Notes under the pieces: generated by a model
Database searches by the model: none
Seen by the model: only the letters and a program-made list of their open reading frames with translations
Told to the model about the DNA's origin: nothing
From: Muribaculaceae bacterium
GTDB lineage: Bacteria > Bacteroidota > Bacteroidia > Bacteroidales > Muribaculaceae
NCBI GenBank assembly: GCA_022510505.1
Contig: JAFLTL010000009.1
Coordinates: 1 to 64,000, forward strand
Length of the DNA: 64,000 nucleotides
Direction of reading: 5' to 3'
Shown here: one piece after another, positions 47,931 to 54,248 of the stretch
Position numbering within the stretch: the stretch's first letter is position 1
How the letters are laid out: each line of letters opens with the position of its first letter
Made by a program: the position numbers and the translations under genes

Positions 47931-48725
47931 TTATTTGTTTCCTTTGAAGTAGAAGAATGTAGCAAGACGTGCACCACCGATCAGCAATGGTATTCCACCA
48001 CAGATTACAGCAGCTTCGGGTGCCCCGGCCACAAGGAAGAAGAAAATTATTACGATCCCAACACCACACCAGATCATACTCTTACGGAAATCATCTTTCA
48101 CACGTGGTGATTCCGGGAAAGGAGAAATGTTCGGAATCGGTGGAACATTCTCCGCTTCTCCATTCCCGGCTGAGTCAGTCTGGGCCTTTTTATCCTCAGA
48201 AGTGACAACAGTGTAATTATAGGTCACATGACTGGCCGGATTTCCCGAGAAGAAACTATCGGGAAGGTCATATCCATTTTCAATAGCCTTTTCTATAATT
48301 GCGCTACGTGTGCGATAACGTTTAAGCAAGAAGATCAACACAGCCACAACAATCAGCACAATAGCCAGACAAGGGAAAAAAATCGCAACAGTAACAATTC
48401 TCGAAACTGTTTTCTGCTGAGCAAGTTCAATTTTAGCCTCTTGTAATCTCAACGCTTCGATATTCTTATCGACGGCTGCCATGAGTTTGTTGACATTCGC
48501 GTTTGTCCTGACCGAATCAGTGTAATAATTAACGACCGTATCGCCGGTTTGATTAATGATCACAACTTTTTTGTCCATTGACTCATTGATTTCGTCAATA
48601 ATATTTTCTCTCAGGTCGGAGAGCTCGTCTATCAGGTCATCAAGATTTTCTCCATGGGAATTAATGCGACACGAGGACATGCCTATCATCAAGGCCAAAG
48701 TGATAAAGAAAAAAATTTTTTTCAT
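47931..48725 (-). CDS. DUF6249-like membrane protein with N-terminal lipobox
   Basis: A 264-residue protein. The first 20 residues look like a lipoprotein signal (MKKIFFFITLALMIGMSSC). A helical, acidic region (NLDDLIDELSDLRENIIDEINESM) and a possible coiled coil lead to a transmembrane helix near 110-132 followed by RYRTRSAIIEKAIENGYDLPDSFF, the pattern of DUF6249 proteins, a Pro-rich cytoplasmic stretch and two more helices at about 215-255. In Bacteroidota such genes commonly precede an ECF sigma gene, as here (stop to sigma start 25 bases). It may control or sense for the sigma factor; no function is established. Confidence 0.65.
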   Translation of the reverse strand: MKKIFFFITLALMIGMSSCRINSHGENLDDLIDELSDLRENIIDEINESMDKKVVIINQTGDTVVNYYTDSVRTNANVNKLMAAVDKNIEALRLQEAKIELAQQKTVSRIVTVAIFFPCLAIVLIVVAVLIFLLKRYRTRSAIIEKAIENGYDLPDSFFSGNPASHVTYNYTVVTSEDKKAQTDSAGNGEAENVPPIPNISPFPESPRVKDDFRKSMIWCGVGIVIIFFFLVAGAPEAAVICGGIPLLIGGARLATFFYFKGNK

Positions 48726-48783
48726 AGAATTCTTCGTTGGTTTTGTTTTTCTAATAGACGCAAAGGATAAGCCAAAGGTTACA

Positions 48784-48799
48784 TTAATTTTAAAATTAA
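48784..48799. promoter_or_regulatory. Perfect 16-bp AT palindrome upstream of the sigma operon
   Basis: TTAATTTTAAAATTAA, 59-74 bases before the first gene of the sigma operon. It could be an operator, but AT-only palindromes arise easily by chance. Confidence 0.25.
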
Positions 48800-48851
48800 C
48801 AGTTTTTAACAGCCGAGGCTGCTATTTTACGGTTTAATAATTACTTCATTT

Positions 48852-49304
48852 TCACTGCATGTCATCATTAGCTCCACATAAATCGCCACAACTGTCGAGT
48901 CCCAGCTGTTGCATTGGCGCAATGACATCAATGAAAGTTTCGGGCAAAATAATGTTGGAAACTCCAATGGCATCTTTGAATAATGGGGCGATTTCCTCGT
49001 CTTTAAACCCTGCAATTCCACATCCGATTCTTGTAACGAGAAACTGAAGTTCGGGATGAGATTTCGCGAACTTGATGAAGTCATCGACATAAGGTTTTAT
49101 AGTATCTGGTGCACCCTGCATGGTTGGGATGGCATAAGATCTTCCTTGGAGTCCTACTCCTTGTCCCCATTTTGCTCCGAATTTGTTGGATGCTACTCGG
49201 GCGGCTCCTCCAGCATGGAAACCATCGAGATTGCTTCCAAATACAAAAATTTCATTGGGTTTTAGCTCCGTGATAAAATCGGGAGTAAATCTTTTTTTTG
49301 TCAT
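48852..49304 (-). CDS. Phage-associated, macrodomain-like protein (A1S_2505-type)
   Basis: A 150-residue protein starting at the ATG at 49304; an upstream TTG inside the polymerase gene was rejected. Conserved blocks are IFVFGSNLDGFHAGGAARVAS, GQGVGLQGRSYAIPTM, HPELQFLVTRIGCGIAGFKDEEIAPLF and ILPETF. This set is found in small proteins of phages and bacteria annotated as A1S_2505-family, and the glycine-rich GSNxxGxHxxGAA plus TRIGCGxAG pattern resembles an ADP-ribose-binding macrodomain core; whether it binds ADP-ribose is unproven. It lies 34 bases after a Y-family polymerase, same strand. Confidence 0.7.
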   Translation of the reverse strand: MTKKRFTPDFITELKPNEIFVFGSNLDGFHAGGAARVASNKFGAKWGQGVGLQGRSYAIPTMQGAPDTIKPYVDDFIKFAKSHPELQFLVTRIGCGIAGFKDEEIAPLFKDAIGVSNIILPETFIDVIAPMQQLGLDSCGDLCGANDDMQ

Positions 49305-49338
49305 AGGTATTGAAGTTGTTTGTGGATTTCTCGAAATA

Positions 49339-50835
49339 CTATTCTGCTTTGTGTCCCCCAATCTGGCGATTACGATCCTTTTGTGTCGCTCCTTCTGCGA
49401 AATTTATACCTCGAAGAATGATATTCTTGCCGAACTTCTTGCGAAGGTTCAGCACCGCTTCCTGTCGGCTACGCTCCTTTGCCAAACGCAACTCTTCATC
49501 TTCACGTCGTCGTTTAACCTCATCATAGTCTATAAAAAGATCGAGTTGTTCGGGTGCATTGTCTTTCTCTGCCATCTCTTCATCAATCAGATTGTTGATT
49601 GAAAGTGTGAGTCTTCGAATCAACAATTTGGGATTCACAATACGGTCATAAAGTTCAGAAACCTTTCCGACCAGTACATTGGCTGAAGATGTTGGGCGGT
49701 CAATGTTAATCGTTCCATGACTGTGAGTAGGAACATCGCGACCGTATCGATCACGTTTCACAAGCCCAGTGTAATTCCGGCTGATCTCGACGTTGGTGAG
49801 TGATTCGACATCGTAACCGATAGTCAAAACAATTTGACTTGTCACCAGTTGTTTCTCTATCAGCTCATAGGAAACGGCATCGGCCATTTCCATAACGACA
49901 TTTCGGGCTTTTGCCGCATCGTAAGGTTCGTGCAGAACTTGTCCGCTACTAATGGAATGAGTATCGGGCCGATAGTCCTTTACCTGTGCCATAGTAACTG
50001 GCTCCCATCCCCATGCATGGTCAATCAACAGTTCGGCGTTCACACCGAAAAGTTTGTATAAAAGGTTCTCGTTATGTAACGACTGACGTGCAATGTCGCC
50101 CATTGTAAAGATATTATAATCCTCCAATGTTCCGGCAACCCCGTGTCCAACACGCCAAAAATCGGTCAGGGGTTTATGTTCCCAAAGTTCCCTACGATAG
50201 GTCATTTCATCAAGTTCGGCAATACGAACTCCATCACTGTCTGGTTTCATTTTTTTGGCAACAATATCCATGGCAACTTTAGATAAATACAAATTTGTTC
50301 CTATTCCTGCGGTTGCTGTTATACCGGTTTCTTTTAACACGGCACGGATGATAGTCATTGCAAGTTCATGAGCCTTCATACGATAGGTTGCCAAATAGGA
50401 CGTGGCATCAATGAAAACTTCGTCTATTGAATAGACATGAATGTCTTCGGGAGCTATAAATTGCAAATACACGTCGTAGATACGCGAGCTATAGTCAATA
50501 TATAGCTGCATGCGTGGAGATGCGACAATATAGTCAATTGCTTTTTCAGGATGTTCTTTCAGTATTTTTGCCGAGGAAGATTTGGCAGTTCTCCCCCTTT
50601 TCATATTAGCCTCTCTGACTTTTTGAACCACTTCGAAGAGACGAGGTCGTCCCCCGGTTCCATAAGCTTTAAGTGCTGGTGAGACTGCGAGACAAATAGT
50701 TTTTTCGGTCCTTGAAGAATCGGCTACGACAAGGCAAGTATCGAGCGGATCAAGTCCGCGCTCGACACATTCGACCGAAGCATAAAAGCTCTTCAAATCA
50801 ATCGCGATATAACTTCTCTCCTCTTTTTCTGCCAC
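49339..50835 (-). CDS. Y-family DNA polymerase, UvrX/ImpB-like
   Basis: A 498-residue polymerase of the branch that includes Bacillus UvrX (YqjW), distinct from the umuC at 31.7 kb. IAIDLKSFYASVECVERGLDPLD has the first catalytic Asp and gate residue, YSIDEVFIDATSY has the catalytic Asp-Glu, and ATAGIGTNLYLSKVAMDIVAKK is the thumb HhH entry. An extra region (EANMKRGRTAKSSSAKILKEHPEKAID) after residue 75 and a long charged C-terminal tail (KRRREDEELRLAKERSR) distinguish it. The enzyme should copy damaged DNA. Such genes occur on mobile or phage-derived DNA; the macrodomain-like gene after it supports this. Confidence 0.92.
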   Translation of the reverse strand: MAEKEERSYIAIDLKSFYASVECVERGLDPLDTCLVVADSSRTEKTICLAVSPALKAYGTGGRPRLFEVVQKVREANMKRGRTAKSSSAKILKEHPEKAIDYIVASPRMQLYIDYSSRIYDVYLQFIAPEDIHVYSIDEVFIDATSYLATYRMKAHELAMTIIRAVLKETGITATAGIGTNLYLSKVAMDIVAKKMKPDSDGVRIAELDEMTYRRELWEHKPLTDFWRVGHGVAGTLEDYNIFTMGDIARQSLHNENLLYKLFGVNAELLIDHAWGWEPVTMAQVKDYRPDTHSISSGQVLHEPYDAAKARNVVMEMADAVSYELIEKQLVTSQIVLTIGYDVESLTNVEISRNYTGLVKRDRYGRDVPTHSHGTINIDRPTSSANVLVGKVSELYDRIVNPKLLIRRLTLSINNLIDEEMAEKDNAPEQLDLFIDYDEVKRRREDEELRLAKERSRQEAVLNLRKKFGKNIILRGINFAEGATQKDRNRQIGGHKAE

Positions 50836-50860
50836 AATTTAAAGGTTGGGTTGTGTCCTT

Positions 50861-50890
50861 ATTTATCACGATTTATCATGATTTCTGATT
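50861..50890. repeat. 10-bp tandem repeats upstream of the Y-family polymerase gene
   Basis: ATTTATCACG, ATTTATCATG and the weaker ATTTCTGATT follow one another at one helical turn, 26-55 bases before the polymerase start. Phased repeats next to a damage-related gene suggest an operator, but no known LexA box is recognised. Confidence 0.45.
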
Positions 50891-50938
50891 GTATGTATGA
50901 TCATGCACTATTAGGAAGATTATTCCGAGAAGAGGGAA

Positions 50939-51058
50939 TTAGAATAGGAGCATAAGATTTTTAGACTTAAAAATAGTGAGCGGCACTTTATAGACGATTG
51001 TGTCGGCAGGTAACACTGTCAACTCGGTTGAAGTGGAAAAGATAATGTTCTTACTCAT
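50939..51058 (-). CDS. Possible 39-residue ORF, similar to the start of a LytTR domain
   Basis: ATG at 51058 to TAA at 50939. The translation begins MSKNIIFSTSTELTVLPADT followed by IVYKV, which is like the first strand of LytTR DNA-binding domains of Bacteroides (N-II-x-T-x-EL-x-x-L-x-x-D-x-IVY), but the frame stops before the rest of the domain. It could be a remnant of a regulator gene, a small protein, or chance. Low confidence. Confidence 0.25.
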   Translation of the reverse strand: MSKNIIFSTSTELTVLPADTIVYKVPLTIFKSKNLMLLF

Positions 51059-51120
51059 GCTTTGATTGCGAAGTTACAATTTTAGGCAAATAATAAGGTC
51101 AATGAAATATAAATTTGTAG

Positions 51121-51155
51121 GAAATGTAATTCTGATTGTATAAGAATTACATTTC
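51121..51155. repeat. 13-bp perfect inverted repeat
   Basis: GAAATGTAATTCT (51121-51133) and AGAATTACATTTC (51143-51155) with a 9-base spacer. No T-run follows. It may be an operator, a transposon end or a transcript hairpin. Confidence 0.5.
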
Positions 51156-51300
51156 TAAGTATAATTACATAGATCAGACCTTTTCATTATGACTCTCTAT
51201 TTCCATTTTTACAATAATTATGCCATAATTCATAACGTCTGACAGAGATATTATATATGCTGGAATATAAAACTAAAAATTCGGATTGTCATAAAATTTA

Positions 51301-51339
51301 TAACTCCTCCATCTATTCTAAAAATAATTGGAGGAGTTA
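51301..51339. repeat. 10-bp perfect inverted repeat
   Basis: TAACTCCTCC (51301-51310) and GGAGGAGTTA (51330-51339), 19-base spacer. It lies 135 bases beyond the 3' end of the glycohydrolase remnant on the minus strand. Function unknown. Confidence 0.4.
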
Positions 51340-51474
51340 AGATATCCCTATAAACGGGATTAAATAAAGATATAGTTTTTATTTAGTTCATGACAAAAGT
51401 ATATAATTATTATTAGAATAGTAACATATTCGTATTCTTTTTGCATAAATTAACATTTCCGTATTTATTTCATC

Positions 51475-51801
51475 TCATTTCTGGATTATTTCTGGATTAT
51501 TTTCGTAAGACTCATTACAAAGAAACTCAATTAAGTCAATATTTTGTAACTGTTTTCTATATTTTCGGGGAATAGCATTATATCCAAGAACAGAACCAAT
51601 AATGTTACCAGCGATTGCACCCGTTGAATCACTGTCGCCGCCATGATTTACGGCTGGAATGACACATTGGTTAAAATCATCAATATGTGCGACACAGAAA
51701 ACGGTTATTGCAAAAGACTCCTCGGCTTGTCTAATTGTCAAGATTTCATGAAAAATTGAAAACGTCGTTTCAGCCTCTACAGCCGCGAAACCTTGAGGCC
51801 T
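51475..51801 (-). pseudogene. C-terminal remnant of an ADP-ribosylglycohydrolase
   Basis: The open frame from a TAG near 51802 down to 51475 gives about 108 codons; the recognisable part is the last ~85. It contains AEESFAITVFCVAHIDDF and AVNHGGDSDSTGAIAGNIIGSVLGYNAIP, the C-terminal metal-binding (Asp-x-Asp-Ser/Thr) block of ADP-ribosylglycohydrolases, with LQNIDLIEFLC after it. Family members have about 260-330 residues, so two thirds, including the N-terminal magnesium ligands, is gone. No ATG with a plausible start precedes it. It should be inactive. Confidence 0.8.
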
Positions 51802-51807
51802 CTACAG
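51773..51807. repeat. 10-bp direct repeat at the broken end of the glycohydrolase remnant
   Basis: GCCTCTACAG occurs at 51773-51782 and at 51798-51807, where similarity to the ADP-ribosylglycohydrolase family is lost. It could mark the scar of an insertion/deletion. Confidence 0.35.
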
Positions 51808-51833
51808 TTAAGTTGATGTCAAAATTTGGTTGC

Positions 51834-52604
51834 CTATGATTTTTTACTATGGAGGCGGAAATAGGTAATACAACTGAGTGAATCCCGGATTCCGAAGTAG
51901 GCTGCCAAAGACCCATATAGGAAATACATTATGCCTCCCGAGATTGATTCGGCCCCATTACCGTGTATTAGGATTATGATGCCTAAGACCAAGAAATAGA
52001 GTCCGAGCAACGCTGTTATGATTGCAATTACCAAAGAAAATATCTGAAAAGCCATGAAATGCTTCGGTTCTGACGGCATCATAGCCTCAGCCGATGTTTG
52101 GGAACGTGCGTTGAAATAGGAAGAATAGTTGATGTTGTAGGTTTGTTCCATCACAGTGACACATTCCTCAGCGGTTGGGTTTTCCTTGATTTTGTTATAG
52201 GACTGGTTAAGCTTGAAAGCGCGGGAGATGGCAGCGAAGGAGAAGAATCCGAAGATCAACAGTGCGACCCAATCATTACCGCTTCCACGCACCATAGAGA
52301 AGAGGACAAAAATGAAGGCTACGCCCAAGTATACAGCGGTAATAAACTCCAAGGTCACCATTCGTGACAATCGTTTTTGGAAAGCGCGAATGTTTTCTGT
52401 GTAGACTTCTTCAAGCACTGAAGCGATTTCCGACAGTCGTTCATAGCGAAGAGTGTCGGGCATGTTCTTGTTCAGGAACCAGGAAAGTCCCCAAACAACG
52501 AACAGTGCCGCGATGAACGAATTTTGGTTAATGATGGGAGTGTTTAATAACCCTAACAGAGGGTAAATAATTATCCAAAGGAAAAAATAGAAACTTGTCT
52601 TCAT
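51834..52604 (-). CDS. Hypothetical membrane protein
   Basis: A 256-residue protein with about six transmembrane segments: two at the N-terminus (about 4-22 and 28-45), two near 85-125 (YLGVAFIFVLFSMV, VALLIFGFFSFAAI), and two at 185-240. Between them are cytoplasmic-like helical stretches (EIASVLEEVYTENIRAFQKRLSRM; NPTAEECVTVMEQTYNINYSSYF). I recognise no family. Gene quality is good (long, codon use like its neighbours). It shares orientation with the small protein at 52692-53099, 87 bases upstream. Confidence 0.65.
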   Translation of the reverse strand: MKTSFYFFLWIIIYPLLGLLNTPIINQNSFIAALFVVWGLSWFLNKNMPDTLRYERLSEIASVLEEVYTENIRAFQKRLSRMVTLEFITAVYLGVAFIFVLFSMVRGSGNDWVALLIFGFFSFAAISRAFKLNQSYNKIKENPTAEECVTVMEQTYNINYSSYFNARSQTSAEAMMPSEPKHFMAFQIFSLVIAIITALLGLYFLVLGIIILIHGNGAESISGGIMYFLYGSLAAYFGIRDSLSCITYFRLHSKKS

Positions 52605-52691
52605 GATTTATAACATCTCTGATTTTCCAAAGGTAGGAATTTTCATTCAATTGTAGTTCATAGTTGTCACGTTGACGAGGATGGAAGCTTG

Positions 52692-53099
52692 TCATGCGAC
52701 AAGCTTCACATCTACATATGGGCGTAGGCCTATCTGGACCGATGCACCGACGATTCGGCGTCCGAAGAAAAACCTTTGAGCTCTGATTAGGTCATAACGA
52801 TAGACGGCGTTGTCGCCATAGATTGCCACCGACCCGATTCTCTTGGGGTTATATATATCGGCATAGAAAGCATATCTTTCCATTGGTTTGATCTTGAAAC
52901 CATTTTTCTCCTTCTTTTGAAGATCCTCAGCCCTATAGACATCGATTATGCCCTTGCAGGATGACTGATTTTTGGACGGTTTGCACATCTCGGCCATCAT
53001 TCCCGAATGGAGAGTAGACCGGAGACTTTTGAAAATTAAGGCGATTTCCTGCTCGATTGTGAGCGGTTTTGAAGAGTTGTTCTGGTTTGTTTTTTTCAT
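52692..53099 (-). CDS. Hypothetical protein, 135 residues
   Basis: A soluble, basic protein without signal peptide or membrane segment: a polar N-terminus (KKTNQNNSSKP), a helical region (LTIEQEIALIFKSLRSTLHSGMMAEM) and a strand-rich second half (RYAFYADIYNPKRIGSVAIYGDNAVYRYDL, then ASVQIGLRPYVDVKLV). No family recognised. It appears to have a leader of nearly 290 bases from the -7 box at 53393-53400. Confidence 0.55.
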   Translation of the reverse strand: MKKTNQNNSSKPLTIEQEIALIFKSLRSTLHSGMMAEMCKPSKNQSSCKGIIDVYRAEDLQKKEKNGFKIKPMERYAFYADIYNPKRIGSVAIYGDNAVYRYDLIRAQRFFFGRRIVGASVQIGLRPYVDVKLVA

Positions 53100-53504
53100 A
53101 CATTTAAAGGTTATGTGATTAAAAAATTATCGACTGTTCAGCTAATCAGTGAGCAATCGATGTTAACTGATTTTTACCGGAGGCCTTCCTCCAGATTTCT
53201 TTCATCATTTCAATGTTCTCTTAACGTAGCTTCCGTTGGTATACAACATTGGCTGCCGTTAATAAAATCATTAGAATTTTGAAAGAATTTTTAATCAGTA
53301 ATGGTTAATTATAACCTTTTATTAAATGTATGGATTTCTGCTTTTTTTGGATTTTCTGTTTTAGTCTTAACTCGTCGGGTGATTTTACAATGCAAAGATA
53401 TATTAAGAATTTAAATTACGGAAGAGGTTTTTTATGTTTTAAGCCGTTATCCGTTTTATAGATAAAAGAGCAACTATAACTATTATAGATTAAGAAACGA
53501 CTTA
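53100..53504. other. 405-bp intergenic stretch with a long putative leader
   Basis: No gene longer than about 20 codons is visible. A minus-strand -7 box lies at 53393-53400. The transcript from it would carry a ~290-base leader before 53099 with a few very short ATG frames (one of 20 codons, MMKEIWRKASGKNQ..., ending shortly before the gene). The stretch also has a GGAGG-CCTT-CCTCC inverted repeat near 53176-53190. No RNA family is recognised. Confidence 0.5.
53393..53400 (-). promoter_or_regulatory. -7 box (TATCTTTG)
   Basis: Minus-strand TATCTTTG followed by CA, the commonest form of the Bacteroides -7 box. No TTTG at the -33 distance. The nearest gene in this direction begins at 53099. 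Confidence 0.45.
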
Positions 53505-54248
53505 TCAGCCGTTCATAATATGGCGGAATTGTTGGTAGGAAATATATTCCGCTCCAAGATGTTTGAAGTTTGGGGTTTCAAATTGAGTGTCGATCAATTT
53601 GATTTTTTCACCATCAATATAGGGGTTATGGCATAAAAGTACCAGACCGATTTGACTGGCCGATGGACTCAATGAGAACATACTTTCTCCTTGGAATACT
53701 CCCTTATACCAAAACCCATAGAAGCCGCCGACAAGTTCATCGTTATCCCAAACCTCCACACTTTTGGCATAACCCATCCGGTTTAATTCTACAAAAAGTT
53801 TCTCAATTGTTTCACCAAGCCAAGAAAAGTTGCTACTGTCGCGCTGGTCAACGTTTCGGCAATTGTGGATGACATCACGGAAAGCCTGGTTGAGAGTTAT
53901 ATGATATCGGTTCTTATTGAGTAGATTTCTCAAGGAGTGTCCAACATGGATTTCTTCGGGAAATATCACATAACGTTGTCTCGGGCAATACCATTCGATT
54001 TCATCACAAAGTTTATAGGGATACCATGGGAAAATACCCCATTTATAGGACGCGAGGAGTGTTTTTATATCGAGATTTCCGCCAACGGCATAAAATCCAC
54101 GTTTGTTCACATTATGGATATCATATTCTTCCAGACTGAAAAGTTCGAGTGGGTCGGCAAAAGTACCTCCAAAGTTAAGATCACAAACTAAAAATTCTTT
54201 GCCTGGTTGGTCGCAGAAGTTATAGAAAACCAGATTCACATCTTGCAT
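53505..54248 (-). CDS. aat: Leucyl/phenylalanyl-tRNA--protein transferase
   Basis: A 247-residue transferase that adds Leu or Phe to proteins with N-terminal Lys or Arg, making N-degrons for ClpS-ClpAP. Signatures: GFYAVGGNLDIKTLLASYKWGIFPWY, EIEWYCPRQRYVIFP and VGGFYGFWYKGVFQGESMFSLSPSASQIGLVLL, IDTQFETPNFKHLGAEYISYQQF. An N-terminal segment of about 45 residues precedes the core. Its start overlaps the clpA end by 13 bases, so the three N-degron genes form one operon. Confidence 0.95.
   Translation of the reverse strand: MQDVNLVFYNFCDQPGKEFLVCDLNFGGTFADPLELFSLEEYDIHNVNKRGFYAVGGNLDIKTLLASYKWGIFPWYPYKLCDEIEWYCPRQRYVIFPEEIHVGHSLRNLLNKNRYHITLNQAFRDVIHNCRNVDQRDSSNFSWLGETIEKLFVELNRMGYAKSVEVWDNDELVGGFYGFWYKGVFQGESMFSLSPSASQIGLVLLCHNPYIDGEKIKLIDTQFETPNFKHLGAEYISYQQFRHIMNG

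Larger units (their letters stand above)
50836..51474. other. 639-bp non-coding, repeat-bearing stretch
   Basis: No full gene is visible here. The stretch is AT-rich and holds a 10-bp tandem repeat next to the polymerase gene, a 39-codon open frame that may be a gene remnant, and two inverted repeats (13-bp and 10-bp stems), each listed separately. With the truncated glycohydrolase at its left end it looks like a site of past insertion and deletion. Confidence 0.6.

Noticed and set aside
47369-47977. Longer sigma factor start (GTG at 47977)
   Set aside because: It would overlap the upstream gene by 47 bases and add residues (VHVLLHSSTSKETNKYP) foreign to sigma N-termini; the ATG at 47905 fits better.
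51745-51810. Attachment site or transposon target duplication at the 10-bp repeat
   Set aside because: The repeats are only 25 bases apart with no integrase, transposase or terminal inverted repeats nearby; retained only as a possible deletion scar.
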